Source of the DNA: Candidatus Endobugula sp.
GTDB lineage: Bacteria > Pseudomonadota > Gammaproteobacteria > Pseudomonadales > Cellvibrionaceae
Assembly: GCA_020628895.1 (NCBI GenBank)
Contig: JAHDEM010000012.1
Coordinates: 1-59,345, forward strand
Direction of reading: 5' to 3'
DNA: 59,345 nucleotides
In this document: piece after piece, positions 1 to 10,300 of the stretch
Layout of the letters: every line of letters begins with the position of its first letter
How positions within the stretch are numbered: position 1 is the first letter of the stretch
Notes under the pieces: generated by a model
Database searches by the model: none
Seen by the model: only the letters and a program-made list of their open reading frames with translations
Told to the model about the DNA's origin: nothing
Position numbers and translations under genes: made by a program

Positions 1-2
1 TC

Positions 3-1286
3 AATGTTGTGCGTGAAGTTTATGGCTTTGACTTTAAATACAGTAACTCCATTTATACGATATTTCCCAAAACGCTACGTACAGAGATATTCCCTATTAA
101 TTATCTAGATGTAAAACGGGTTGGTGTGTCAGATACCAGCGTTCTTACTGGTAATGTAGAATCTACCGCACAGGCTGTAACTCAGTCAGCTGACCAGTCT
201 ACGAACCTATCTGGTGAAGGTGGCAATATTAATCCTGGATCTAGAATCCAAACTCGCAGCGAAACGGATTTTTGGTTGTCGCTTAACCGCGCTTTATCAC
301 AACTCATCGGTGTTAGTCATCAAACAGGGATCTCTGCAGAGGAGAAGCAGGGTCAACCAGTTAAAAAAGTGATTACTAACCCTCAAACAGGTGTTGCTAT
401 AGTTACAGCTATGCCTAGTGAGCTAGCTGCTGTGCGCCACTTTTTAGAAAAAACTCGTTTGAGTGTTAAACGACAGGTGATTATAGAAGCTAAAATATTG
501 GAAGTTCAGTTAAGTGATAACCACCAAACAGGTGTCAACTGGAATGCTATCAATGGTCAGTTATTACTAGGTAATAATGTAAGTGATTTTGATACAGGTG
601 TCACTATTAATGAAATATCCGAAGGCGTGGGTGAGGTTTTTTCCTCTTTAGTACGTATTTCTGATGTCAGCACACTCTTGTCATTATTAGAGACGCAGGG
701 TGAATTGCAGGTTCTATCTAGTCCGAGAGTATCTACTGTCAATAACCAAAAAGCGGTGATTAGAGTAGGCTCAGATCGATTCTTTGTGACAGGAATATCC
801 AGTTCTACTATCTCAAATGCCTCTTCAACAACCAGCTCGCCAGATATTGAGTTATCTTCATTTTTTAGTGGTATCTCCCTAGACGTAACGCCGCAAATAT
901 CGGATGACGGAGGTGTTATATTACATATACATCCTGTTATCAGTACGGTGACCGAAGAGCAAAAGAATATCGTCGTGGGTGATTCTGCGTTTACTTTACC
1001 TTTAGCTTTAAGGGATATTAGAGAATCCGATAGTATTGTAAAAGCTGAGAGTGGACAGGTTATTGTTCTAGGTGGTTTGATGCAGGAACGAATAAACAAT
1101 GTTCAAGGCAAACGCCCAGGTTTAAGCGATGTTCCTGTAGCTGGAAATTTGTTTAAAACGCAAAGTGATAATCGCGTTAAATCGGAACTCATCATTCTGT
1201 TAAAACCTGTAGTGGTTGATCAGGATTCTTGGATCGATGATTTCAATAAAAGTCAAGCGCGCTTTAATGAATTAGGCCAGTTGTAA
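3..1286 (+). CDS. mshL: MSHA pilus secretin MshL, 3' part (start lies outside window)
   Basis: This is the outer-membrane secretin that forms the exit pore for the MSHA type IV pilus. The reading frame is open to the left edge, so the signal peptide and N-terminal domains are missing and only the last 427 or so residues are seen. The N0/N1-like part (motif REVYGFDFKY) is followed by a Ser/Gln-rich linker and then the secretin core. The core shows ILEVQLSD, LSSPRVSTVNNQKAVI and, near the end, GGLMQERINN with VPVAGNLFKT, which are typical of PulD/PilQ-family pores. It lies 5 nt upstream of mshE on the same strand. The MSHA assignment rests on the genes that follow; PilQ and GspD belong to the same superfamily. 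Confidence 0.93.
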   Translation, partial: NVVREVYGFDFKYSNSIYTIFPKTLRTEIFPINYLDVKRVGVSDTSVLTGNVESTAQAVTQSADQSTNLSGEGGNINPGSRIQTRSETDFWLSLNRALSQLIGVSHQTGISAEEKQGQPVKKVITNPQTGVAIVTAMPSELAAVRHFLEKTRLSVKRQVIIEAKILEVQLSDNHQTGVNWNAINGQLLLGNNVSDFDTGVTINEISEGVGEVFSSLVRISDVSTLLSLLETQGELQVLSSPRVSTVNNQKAVIRVGSDRFFVTGISSSTISNASSTTSSPDIELSSFFSGISLDVTPQISDDGGVILHIHPVISTVTEEQKNIVVGDSAFTLPLALRDIRESDSIVKAESGQVIVLGGLMQERINNVQGKRPGLSDVPVAGNLFKTQSDNRVKSELIILLKPVVVDQDSWIDDFNKSQARFNELGQL

Positions 1287-1291
1287 TTATT

Positions 1292-2983
1292 ATGGAGCTT
1301 GTTAAAAAACAATCTAAAAGAGTGCGAGTAGGCGATTTACTTGTTGCTGAGAAAATTATCACTACCGAGCAATTAGAATATGCACTTAACGAACAAAAAA
1401 ATACGGGTGCAAAGCTAGGAAAAACGCTTGTTAATCTAGGTTTTGTCGATGAATCTGTACTATTAAATACCTTATCTGATCAGTTAGATATTCCCTTTGT
1501 TGATATTAAAACGTTTAGCTATCATCGTGATGATGTAAGAGCCCTCAAAGAAACGATTGCCCGTCGATTCCGTGTATCAGTATTAAAAAAGACGAATGAC
1601 AAAATAATACTAGGCATGTCAGACCCTACAGATATTTTTTGTCTGGACGAAGTGAGTAAGCATTTCGATATTCCTATTGACCCCGTTATTGTTAGAGAGT
1701 CAGAATTATTAGAAGTACTAGATAGTTCTTATGGTGAGTCCGAAAAAATTGCTTCATTAGTCGAAGAAATTAATGAAGATCTAGGAGAAGAGTCTCTTGA
1801 TATCGACGACATTGTTGAAGCGTCTGACGAAGACGAGGCTCCCGTTGCAAAATTATTACTAAAAATATTCGAAGAAGCGATTAAATATAATGCTTCGGAT
1901 ATTCATATTGAGCCAGATGAAAAAGTATTGCGTATTCGTCAGCGTATCGATGGTGTATTGAGCGAGCAAGTACTTAATGAAAAAAGGGTAGCAGCAGCGG
2001 TTGTTGTAAAGTTAAAACTCATGTCTGGTCTCGACATATCAGAAAAAAGAATACCTCAAGATGGTCGCTTTAATCTAAAGGTTCACAAGCATAATATTGA
2101 TGTACGTTTATCAACGATGCCTATACAGCATGGTGAATCTGTGGTTATGCGTATATTGATTTTAGACGAGGGTGTAAAACAACTAGAAGAAGTGGGAATG
2201 GATTCTGTTACTACTCAGTATTTTCGAAAGTCGATTGCTAATCCCCATGGATTAGTATTAGTTACTGGTCCTACTGGTAGCGGTAAAACAACGACATTAT
2301 ATGCTGCACTTTCAGAATTAAATACCTCCGACAAAAAGATTATTACTGTTGAGGATCCGGTAGAATATCGGTTACCCAGATTAAGCCAAGTGCAAATTAA
2401 TAACAAAATAGGGCTTAGCTTTGCCAAGGTGCTTAAAGCAACACTTCGCCAAGATCCGGATGTATTACTGGTTGGCGAAATTCGAGATTCAGAATCGGCA
2501 GAAATTGCCTTACGTGCAGCAATGACGGGTCATTTGGTGCTATCGACCTTACACACCAATGATGCTATCAGTTCTGCATTACGACTAATTGATATGGGAG
2601 TAGATCCTTTTTTAGTGGCTTCATCACTCAAGACAGTAGTGGCACAACGCCTAGTGCGTCGCTTATGCCCATCTTGTAAGGAAGAAACCAAAGCCGATGA
2701 AAAATATAGCTATTTACTATCTGAAGAGCAAAAAAAGTTAACCTTTTACAAACCTAAAGGATGCGTCAACTGTTTAAATACAGGTTATAAAGGCCGTGTT
2801 GGAACATTCGAATATCTCGATATTTCTGATGTGATGGCGGATGCTTTAAGGGGCGGTGATGTACAAGCCTTTACCGAAATAGCTCAGCGATCAGAAGGCT
2901 ATACAACGCTCACAAAACATGCTTTGAGTATTGCCATATCCGGTGAAACCTCCCTTAGCGAGGTGCAGCGAATCTCTATTTAA
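1292..2983 (+). CDS. mshE: MSHA pilus assembly ATPase MshE
   Basis: This is the cytoplasmic hexameric ATPase (GspE/PilB family) that drives MSHA pilus extension. The MshEN domain at residues 12-80 carries two 24-residue motifs in tandem, RVGDLLVAEKII...Q and KLGKTLVNLGFV...Q, the arrangement known to bind cyclic di-GMP in MshE. Walker A is GPTGSGKTTT at about residue 326, followed by the Asp box and the LVGEIRDSE Walker B region. A C-terminal zinc tetracysteine is seen as CPSC at about 458 and CVNC at about 490. Length (563 aa) is normal. The gene follows mshL directly, whereas in Vibrio mshM and mshN lie between them. Confidence 0.95.
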   Translation: MELVKKQSKRVRVGDLLVAEKIITTEQLEYALNEQKNTGAKLGKTLVNLGFVDESVLLNTLSDQLDIPFVDIKTFSYHRDDVRALKETIARRFRVSVLKKTNDKIILGMSDPTDIFCLDEVSKHFDIPIDPVIVRESELLEVLDSSYGESEKIASLVEEINEDLGEESLDIDDIVEASDEDEAPVAKLLLKIFEEAIKYNASDIHIEPDEKVLRIRQRIDGVLSEQVLNEKRVAAAVVVKLKLMSGLDISEKRIPQDGRFNLKVHKHNIDVRLSTMPIQHGESVVMRILILDEGVKQLEEVGMDSVTTQYFRKSIANPHGLVLVTGPTGSGKTTTLYAALSELNTSDKKIITVEDPVEYRLPRLSQVQINNKIGLSFAKVLKATLRQDPDVLLVGEIRDSESAEIALRAAMTGHLVLSTLHTNDAISSALRLIDMGVDPFLVASSLKTVVAQRLVRRLCPSCKEETKADEKYSYLLSEEQKKLTFYKPKGCVNCLNTGYKGRVGTFEYLDISDVMADALRGGDVQAFTEIAQRSEGYTTLTKHALSIAISGETSLSEVQRISI

Positions 2984-3013
2984 CACTGAGTTTAAGAGTG
3001 TGTTGTAAAAAAT

Positions 3014-4237
3014 ATGACGAACTTTACTTATTATGGCCGAGATCAAAAAGGAGTCGCTGTATACGGTAATGTCGACCGTTCTAGCGAGGTTGATGTTGCC
3101 TCATTCTTGGCTAAGAAAAATATCATTCCTATTAAAATAGAAGAGACTATTCATAAAAAAACACTCGATAGCTTCTTTAAAGATAATCACTGGTTTACTA
3201 AAAAAGTTACCGATGAAGAACTTATTATGTTCTGTCGTCAAATGTATACGATTAATAAAGCCGGTTTACCCTTAATACAAGGTATTGAAGGTTTAGCCGC
3301 CAGCATTCCCGAGGGGCCTTTAAAACAAAGTTTGCTAGATATTATTAGCCGTTTAGAATCGGGCCTTAGTCTGTCACAATCGATGATGCATCATACGAGA
3401 ATTTTTAATCATCTTTTTATCGGGATGGTTAAAATTGGTGAAGGTACCGGTAATCTCGACCAAGTTTTTCTGCAGATGAGTGTGTACTTAAGTCGGGATG
3501 TGGAAACAAAAAAAGCCATAAAATCTGCACTGCGTTATCCTTCTTTCGTTCTAACGGCAATGGTAGTGGCGCTATTTGTTGTGAACCTAATGGTGATTCC
3601 TGCTTTTGCCGATATGTTTGATCGTTTTGGTGCAGAGTTACCACTACCTACAAGAGTGTTGCTGGCAACATCGAATTTTTTTGTCAATTATTGGTGGCTA
3701 GTCATTTTATTAATGTTAGCGACTATTATCGGTTTTATATTTTGGGTACAAACACCTGAAGGACGTTATTTTTTACATAAAAGTAAATTAAAAGCGCCTA
3801 TTGTTGGCTTGTTAGTGAATAAAGCGGCAATGTCTCGTTATGTACGTTCTTTTTCCTTGATGTTGTCCGCAGGTCTACCATTGAATAAAGCTATCGGTCT
3901 GTGTGCAGAGATTATTGATAACGATTTTCTCGCTGAGAAGATTAAAAAAATCAAGTCTGGGGTTGAACGTGGCGATAGCTTGCATCGAACACATCGTAAA
4001 AGTGGTATGTTTTCTCCATTAATTTTACAAATGATTAATATTGGCGAAAATAGTGGGCAAGTCGACAGTCTGTTAATGGAAGTGGCTGAATCCTATGAGC
4101 GTGAACTCGATTACGACTTGCAAAGCTTAAGTTCAAAAATAGAACCACTGCTTATTCTTGTTATGGCTGGCTTTGTTGTAGTACTTGCTTTAGGCATATT
4201 TTTACCTATGTGGGAAATGTTTAGTATTCAGCAGTAA
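3014..4237 (+). CDS. mshG: MSHA pilus inner-membrane platform protein MshG
   Basis: This is a polytopic inner-membrane protein of the GspF/PilC family (407 aa) that couples the MshE ATPase to pilin polymerisation. Two T2SF repeats are visible, at about residues 70-190 and 270-395, each followed by hydrophobic helices; the last helix is in the C-terminal stretch ILVMAGFVVVLALGIFLP. The repeat signature GEGTGNLDQVF in the first half is echoed by GENSGQVDSLL in the second. It starts 30 nt after mshE. A gap of about 240 nt follows before the pilin gene, so the pilin may have its own promoter. Confidence 0.95.
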   Translation: MTNFTYYGRDQKGVAVYGNVDRSSEVDVASFLAKKNIIPIKIEETIHKKTLDSFFKDNHWFTKKVTDEELIMFCRQMYTINKAGLPLIQGIEGLAASIPEGPLKQSLLDIISRLESGLSLSQSMMHHTRIFNHLFIGMVKIGEGTGNLDQVFLQMSVYLSRDVETKKAIKSALRYPSFVLTAMVVALFVVNLMVIPAFADMFDRFGAELPLPTRVLLATSNFFVNYWWLVILLMLATIIGFIFWVQTPEGRYFLHKSKLKAPIVGLLVNKAAMSRYVRSFSLMLSAGLPLNKAIGLCAEIIDNDFLAEKIKKIKSGVERGDSLHRTHRKSGMFSPLILQMINIGENSGQVDSLLMEVAESYERELDYDLQSLSSKIEPLLILVMAGFVVVLALGIFLPMWEMFSIQQ

Positions 4238-4479
4238 GTTATTAAGTACACCATATACGGTGTTTTCTATTAAATTTCTTCGATATTAAATCCATGCATG
4301 TTATGTTTTTACCTAAGGCCTATTAAATTTATATTATTTTCCTAATATTTGTTCTCTTTCTATTCCATATCTGTCTAATTTTTTCATGGCGCAATAAACA
4401 GTCAACGCTATAGTTATTATAAGAATGGTGTTTATTTAAACACTTTGCGAATTTTTTATAGTGAATGGTGGAGTATCAC

Positions 4480-4905
4480 ATGCGTACACGTAGTGCAGGT
4501 TTTACATTAATTGAATTAATGTCCGTAATTGTTATTTTAGGTGTGTTAGCAGCAACTGCAGTCCCTAGATTTGTGGATTTATCTGGTGCAGCAAAAGAAG
4601 CAGCTGTTGAAGGTATTGCTGGTGCCTTGGCTAGCGCAGCGAGTTTAAATCATGCGCAAAATATTGCTAATGATGCAGGGTTAACCAGTGTTGCTCCAAT
4701 CGCGGTTGATACTTGTGATGATGTCGGTGGTTTGCTTGATGGTGGCCTAGACTCCGATTATTTCTTGCCTGCCACTACAGGTACAGATATAGATAGCGAT
4801 AATATTGGTACAGAAGGTGCGGCATCTACATGTACCGTTTATTTTGGTAGTGATGCTACAGGATCAATTAGCGCAACGTTTGTGGCATATGGTGTAGCCA
4901 ACTAG
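4480..4905 (+). CDS. mshA: MSHA major pilin MshA (type IV prepilin)
   Basis: This is a type IV prepilin of 141 aa and very probably the major MSHA subunit. I chose the ATG at 4480 because GGTGGAG sits 5 nt upstream; this gives a short leader, MRTRSAG, before the cleavage/methylation motif FTLIE. An in-frame ATG at 4465 would add five residues. The hydrophobic N-helix is followed by VPRFVDLSGAAKEAAVEGIAGALASAASLN, close to the MshA pattern. Two cysteines near the C-terminus (CDDV and CTVYF) could form the D-region disulphide. It stands alone between non-coding gaps of 242 and 183 nt, as expected of a highly expressed subunit. Only one pilin of the MshA/MshB type is present. Confidence 0.9.
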   Translation: MRTRSAGFTLIELMSVIVILGVLAATAVPRFVDLSGAAKEAAVEGIAGALASAASLNHAQNIANDAGLTSVAPIAVDTCDDVGGLLDGGLDSDYFLPATTGTDIDSDNIGTEGAASTCTVYFGSDATGSISATFVAYGVAN

Positions 4906-5088
4906 TTTTTCTTAATAGGCTAATAGCAATTAGCTATTCCCCAGTTTAATTGTTGTAACCGTCTTTAGCGTAGTACTGATGGTTGCAGCAATTAATTCTT
5001 TGCTGTTATCGCTCATTTCACTTCAGCACCGATTTAATCCTCTACTATACTTAATGTATCCATCGATTTTTTTATTTAGAGGGTGCTT

Positions 5089-5547
5089 GTGCACAGTTGT
5101 TATCGCCATCGGTCCTTTTTATATTTATATAGACAGACAGGATTTACCTTAATTGAGTTAATCGCTGTTATGGTTATTACAGGCATTCTTGCTGTAACAG
5201 CATCGGTGCGTTTTACGCCTACAGATATTGATCTACAAACCGCAAAAAGCGATGTTATAGCTGCATTAGTTTTTGCTAGAGAAACTGCGATGGCTCGCAC
5301 AGACGGTAATTCTTCGGTACAGTTTTTTGCTACGGCTAATAGCGTTGATGTGCAAGTCAATAATGTCAGTATTGCTAATGGGCATGAGTCTTACCCTCTA
5401 ACATTAAAAGGTACAGTATCTATTACTTCTGGCACAGGTACTTTGTCTTTTAACACATTAGGTGAAACGGATAGTCATACATTAGGACTTACGCAAGGAG
5501 AGTTTTCCTCTATTATTACGATTAGTGGTGTTGGTTATGCCTATTAA
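5089..5547 (+). CDS. mshC: MSHA minor pilin MshC
   Basis: This is a type IV minor prepilin of about 152 aa (GspH/FimT-like). The leader ends RQTG before FTLIELIAVMVITG. I chose the GTG at 5089 because GAGGG lies 5 nt upstream; a GTG at 5083 is also in frame, and no ATG precedes the cleavage site. The region after the helix (VRFTPTDIDLQTAKSDVIAALVFARETAMA) resembles MshC, which has an SVRF/ARF motif and an FARE/ARAE helix. The gene overlaps mshD. A role in priming or tip assembly of the pilus is known for the family, not shown here. Confidence 0.87.
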   Translation: MHSCYRHRSFLYLYRQTGFTLIELIAVMVITGILAVTASVRFTPTDIDLQTAKSDVIAALVFARETAMARTDGNSSVQFFATANSVDVQVNNVSIANGHESYPLTLKGTVSITSGTGTLSFNTLGETDSHTLGLTQGEFSSIITISGVGYAY

Positions 5548-6034
5548 TCTAAAAAGTTATCGCTGTATTAATGGCTTTACTCTTATCGAGCTGGTTGCCT
5601 TTATTGTTGTTGTTGGTGTGAGTGTTGTGGCTATAGGCAGTGTTTTCCAACACTCTGTTGTACGTATCCAAGACCCCCTCATTCACAGTCAGCTGATCAG
5701 TATGGCGCAATCTCAGTTAGATGAGACACTCTCCAGAAAATATGATGAAAATACACCAACAGGTGGTATTCCTGCTTGTGGTACAGGTACTGTGTGTGCG
5801 GGAATTGGACTTGACTCGGGTGAATTGCTTACTGATATTAATACACTTGATGATGTTGATGATTTTCACGAATATCAAGATGCTCCGCAGTCTGGTTACA
5901 CACGTAGCATGACAGTGGTATATGCTGGAGCAGATTTTGGTATTGATGCCGAGCACGCAAAACGCATTACAGTAACCGTTACTTCTCCTGAAGGGCAGTC
6001 TGTTTTTTTATCCGTTTATCGGTTTAACTTTTAA
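5537..6034 (+). CDS. mshD: MSHA minor pilin MshD
   Basis: This is a type IV minor prepilin of about 165 aa (GspI/PilV-like). The leader MPINLKSYRCING precedes FTLIELVAFIVVVG. The ATG at 5537 overlaps the last 11 nt of mshC, which suggests coupled translation; an in-frame GTG at 5525 is possible but would put the start deeper inside mshC. The body has the MAQSQLDE motif that follows the N-helix in MshD/PilV proteins, and a Cys pair (ACGTGTVC) probably forming a disulphide. It sits between mshC and mshO in the canonical order. Confidence 0.87.
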   Translation: MPINLKSYRCINGFTLIELVAFIVVVGVSVVAIGSVFQHSVVRIQDPLIHSQLISMAQSQLDETLSRKYDENTPTGGIPACGTGTVCAGIGLDSGELLTDINTLDDVDDFHEYQDAPQSGYTRSMTVVYAGADFGIDAEHAKRITVTVTSPEGQSVFLSVYRFNF

Positions 6035-6053
6035 TACGGATTAAAGGCAAGCC

Positions 6054-6860
6054 ATGAGCTCCTATTTATCATTACCTAATCAATCCCAAAAAATAAATAG
6101 CGGCTTTACATTAATTGAGTTGATTATGGTTATGGTTATTTTGGGTGTGATTGCTGCTTACGGGACACAGTTTGTGATAACCGCCTTTAAAAGTTTTTCG
6201 TCGGTAAGTAGTAAAAATTATTTACTCTCGGAAAGCCGATTATCTATGGATTATATGATTCGTCGATTACGTAATGCATTGCCTTATAGTTTGCGTATAA
6301 CGAATGATAATACCTGTTTAGAGTTTATGCCTATTGTTGCCAGTGGTTTATATTTGTATACACTTCCCAGTGTTGTGAATGGGGCTTTTGCTATTGGTAG
6401 TATCACACCAATAGAAGTATCTCCCTTTATTAATAATGGGGGTAGTGAAGATTATATGGTGGTAGCGGCCAATAGTCATACCGAGCTATATGGTTTGTTT
6501 CCTGGATCGTTGGCTGCAATCGATTCGACAACGGTTAATACCATTACATTAGTGGCTGATAAACAGTGGTTGCGTAATTCTATTAATCAACGCTTTTATA
6601 TTGTTGAGTCTCCCAGTGCTTTTTGTTTAGTCGGTAATGAATTACGTTTATATCGTCAATTGTCAATTGATGACGATATTATTGATACTTCCGGTAGTTA
6701 TGATCTTCTTTCTAATTCTGTCTCTGCGTTGTCGCAAGCATTTACCATTTCTTCGGCAATAGAAGATAGAAATATACGTATAACGCTATCAATATTGTTC
6801 AGCGATGCTAACAATCGATTAGAGTCTATAAAAAACGTTGTGGTGCGTAATGTCCCTTAG
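6054..6860 (+). CDS. mshO: MSHA minor pilin MshO
   Basis: This is a larger minor prepilin of 268 aa (GspJ/PilW-like). The leader ends KINSG before FTLIELIMVMVILGVIAAYG. The helix continues into SESRLSMDYMIRRLRNALPYSLR, the usual N1-helix extension in MshO. Two cysteines (NTCLEF and SAFCLV) lie in the soluble domain. The ATG at 6054 follows AAGGCAAGCC. Its end overlaps the mshP start by 11 nt, so the two are probably translationally coupled. By family analogy it belongs to the pilus-tip priming complex. Confidence 0.9.
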   Translation: MSSYLSLPNQSQKINSGFTLIELIMVMVILGVIAAYGTQFVITAFKSFSSVSSKNYLLSESRLSMDYMIRRLRNALPYSLRITNDNTCLEFMPIVASGLYLYTLPSVVNGAFAIGSITPIEVSPFINNGGSEDYMVVAANSHTELYGLFPGSLAAIDSTTVNTITLVADKQWLRNSINQRFYIVESPSAFCLVGNELRLYRQLSIDDDIIDTSGSYDLLSNSVSALSQAFTISSAIEDRNIRITLSILFSDANNRLESIKNVVVRNVP

Positions 6861-7338
6861 AAGAAATATACTCTTATCAACCAAAAAGCAATCTGGTTTT
6901 TTATTACCGATGGCACTATTTATTATTGTGGTGTTGGGCGGTATGGCAATTGTGATTAGTAAAAAAGTATCTCAAAGTACATCGTCATATATTATCGATG
7001 CAATATCGACGCAAACATTCTTTGCTGCCGAAAGTGGTGCTCAGGCAGGATTACATGAGTTATTTTTTGTTGATACTGATAGACAATTAGTGGATGGCCG
7101 TTGCGAGGCAATGAATATCTCTCATACCTTAAATGTTGATGGGTTACGTAATTGCATTGTTACTGTCGTATGCAGTTGTCGTTACGAAGATAATTCCGTG
7201 TGCGATGATGGTAATAGTGCAAACTATTTAGGATTAAACGATATCAGCAATAGTTTTTACACCATTGATAGTCGTGCCCAGTGTGGTATAGACCCCATTA
7301 TCTCTCAGCATAGTATCGAAGTGGGAGCAAGCTTGTAA
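6850..7338 (+). CDS. mshP: MSHA minor pilin-like protein MshP
   Basis: This is a pilin-like protein of 162 aa (GspK/PilX-like position). Instead of the canonical FTLIE it has GFLLPMALFIIVVLGGMAIVISK after the leader ending KKQSG. The position-5 Glu is absent, as is usual for MshP/PilX. ATG 6850 was chosen over an in-frame TTG at 6838 because the shorter form gives a normal leader. Four or more cysteines cluster in the C-terminal half (CIVTVVCSCR, CDDG, CGID). It overlaps mshO by 11 nt, and mshQ starts two bases past its stop. Confidence 0.88.
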   Translation: MSLRRNILLSTKKQSGFLLPMALFIIVVLGGMAIVISKKVSQSTSSYIIDAISTQTFFAAESGAQAGLHELFFVDTDRQLVDGRCEAMNISHTLNVDGLRNCIVTVVCSCRYEDNSVCDDGNSANYLGLNDISNSFYTIDSRAQCGIDPIISQHSIEVGASL

Positions 7339-7339
7339 A

Positions 7340-10300
7340 ATGTATGGGCTCACTCGTTATTATTTTTTATCTATTGTTGCCGGTATTTGTTTTATCTTTA
7401 TAGGCAATGCTCATGCAGATATTATTTGTAGTGATTCGTCTTCTAACGCAAGTAGTGGCACTTTGTATGATTCCGGTGGTAGTGGTGGAAGGTACAGTAA
7501 TTATGAAGATTGTGGCTTTTTAATTCAGCCGTCAGGTGCTTCAACGATCACGCTCTCATTCAGCGATTTTGAATATGAAAATGGCTACGATGAGCTGCGT
7601 ATTTATGACGGAGCTAATAGTAGTGGTACTTTATTGGCTACATATACAGGTTCATCATTACCTGCCAGTGTAACGGCAACTTCCGGTGCTATGTATATCG
7701 TGCACGAGTCTGATTACTCTGTTACACGCGATGGTTTTATTGCGACTTGGTCAGTAGATTCATCATCTTCACCTGTGGCACAGTGGCATTTTGATGAGGA
7801 TAGTTGGGATGGTAGCAGTGGGGAAATAATCGATATTCAAGGTAACCTCAGTGGCTTTGCCGTTAATGGCGCTAATACCATTGAGGGCGGACATATTTGT
7901 GGCGCAGCTTCCTTTGATGGTGTGGATGATTATCTTGATGTAACTGGTATCGACAATTATCTAAATACCACCTCTTCACTGAGTTTCTGGGTTAAAACAA
8001 CACAAACAGGTGACAATACATCGTGGCGTGCTGAAGGGATAACCGGTGTTGAGGAAGCCGGTGGTGGTGATGATATTTTTTGGGGTTGGCTAGATGCATC
8101 AGGTCGTATTGGTATTACAAAAGGCAACGGTAATAAAGCACAATCCTCATCCGCTATTAACGATGGTAATTGGCAGCATATTGTCTTTACTCGAGATACT
8201 TCATCGGGCCAATTAAAAGTGTATGTTAATGGCTCGTTGAATGCGACGGTTAATGGAACTACTGGCGATGTTGGACGCTCTTTTAGTAGCTTTGGACGTA
8301 TTGAAGATACTGGAGGTTCTTTAGAGTATTTCCAAGGTCAGTTGGATGAAGTGTTAATTTTCGACCATGTGATTAGCGCATCGCAAGTGCAGTCGATTTA
8401 TGATAATCAAGTGGCAGGTAATGATTGGGATGGTTCTACCAGAAGTTGTAGTCTTGAGCCTTTGGTAGAATTGCGTTTTGAAGAGGAAAGCTGGGATGGA
8501 ACAGAAGATGAAGTTATCGACTCCAGTGGTAACGATCATCATGGACGTTTACTGTATAACGCGTCTCCAGCGAGCGATAATCCAGCGATCAGCCCAAGCG
8601 GTGGTGAGGGGACTTGTGATTATGCCAGTTTCTCATCCGGTTCCATTGCATTAGAAGGATTACCTGTTGCGTCTTCTAGTGATGCAAAAACAACGGTGGC
8701 ATTTTGGATGTATTGGGATGGCACAGACTCTTCTATGCCGATCGGATGGTCTTATTATGATCTGTGGTTTCGCAGTGGTAGTTTTGGTTTTAATACATGG
8801 CGGAACGATATTTATGGCATTAGTTCAGCGTCATTAAGTAATGGTTGGCACCATATCGTTGCGGAATTTAATAATAGTAGTAGTAAAATTACGTCGAACA
8901 AACTCTGGGTTGATGGTGTAGAACAAAGCCTTTCTCAACGTAGAGGTAGCCCTTCTTCTTCACGTTCGATAGGAAGTGAGCTTAGAGTAGGGGGAGCAGT
9001 TAATAGTAGCTATTACCGTTTCCATGGACGTATTGACGAATTACGTATTTATCAACATGCTTTGTCAAACACACAAGTATCTGAGGTGATGAACGATACC
9101 CACCCCTGTGGTGGCAATAGCGAGCCGGATTACTTTTCTATTAGCCACGATAATTCTGCGACTTATTGCTTGAGTGAATCTATTTCGGTGACGGCACATA
9201 ATAGTGATAGCAGCACATTCACTAGCTACAACGGTACTATTGTATTAGATACCCAGTCCAGTAAAGGGACTTGGTCTTTGGTTACTGGTAATGGTAGCTT
9301 AGTTGATAGCACGGCTGATGATGGTTTAGCGACTTATACTTTCAATGAATCCGATAATGGTATTGCCAGTTTTGCGCTGTATTATGACAATGGTGTTAGT
9401 ACGATTAATATTGACGCTTATGAGAACGACATAAGAGATAACGATGCCGAAGGGGATATATTTTTCTCCGCAACCGGTTTTAGTGTGACAGCCAATACCT
9501 TATCCAATCCACCAGTGACGCCCATCAATGACCCTGTACTCACTCAGCAATCAGGATCATCTTTTTCTATTGCTATTGCTGCTTATGGCATTAATCCCAA
9601 TAATGGTGTGTGTGGCATTATCGAAACTTATGCTGGAAATAAAAGCATTGCCTTAAGTAATCAATATCATAATCCTGTATCGGGCACTTTATCTGTACAG
9701 GGCTCTGGTACGGTAAATTTTGTGAATGGTCAGGCTACGGTTAACACACAATATAATGATGTGGGAGAAATTAGTATTACGGTTACCGACAGTGCGGCTA
9801 GCATGTCTGGCCAATCGAATCATTTTGTTGTACAACCCACCGATTTCTCTATTTCGATTACGGATAATCCGCAAACGACAGATGCGGGAAATGGTTTTAT
9901 TGCCTCAGGGGAAAATTTTACGGTCGAAGTACAAGCATTAAATAATCAAGGAGATGTCACTCCAAATTTTGGTAATGAAACCACACCAGAATCTGTCACC
10001 GTCACTCTTGCGTCGTTAGTTTTTCCAATCGGCGGAGATGTAGGTGCTTTGTCCAATGGATCAAATTTTACTAAAACGGGTAGCCTTTTCCAAAACGCTT
10101 CATTATCTTGGAATAACGTAGGTAGTATTACGTTAGCAGCCTCTGTGGCAGATGCAGATTATTTAGGCACAGGTAATATCACAAGCTCCCCCAGTGGAAC
10201 GGTTGGGCGATTTTATCCGGACAGTTTTTTTATCAGCAGTGAAAGTGTTGTCAATGCATGTAGTAATTTTACTTATTTATCGCAGCCGGATTTAACGGTA

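Noticed and set aside
557-1099. 180-aa minus-strand open frame opposite mshL
   Set aside because: Shadow of the secretin gene, whose plus-strand frame has clear family motifs; no protein features in the antisense frame.
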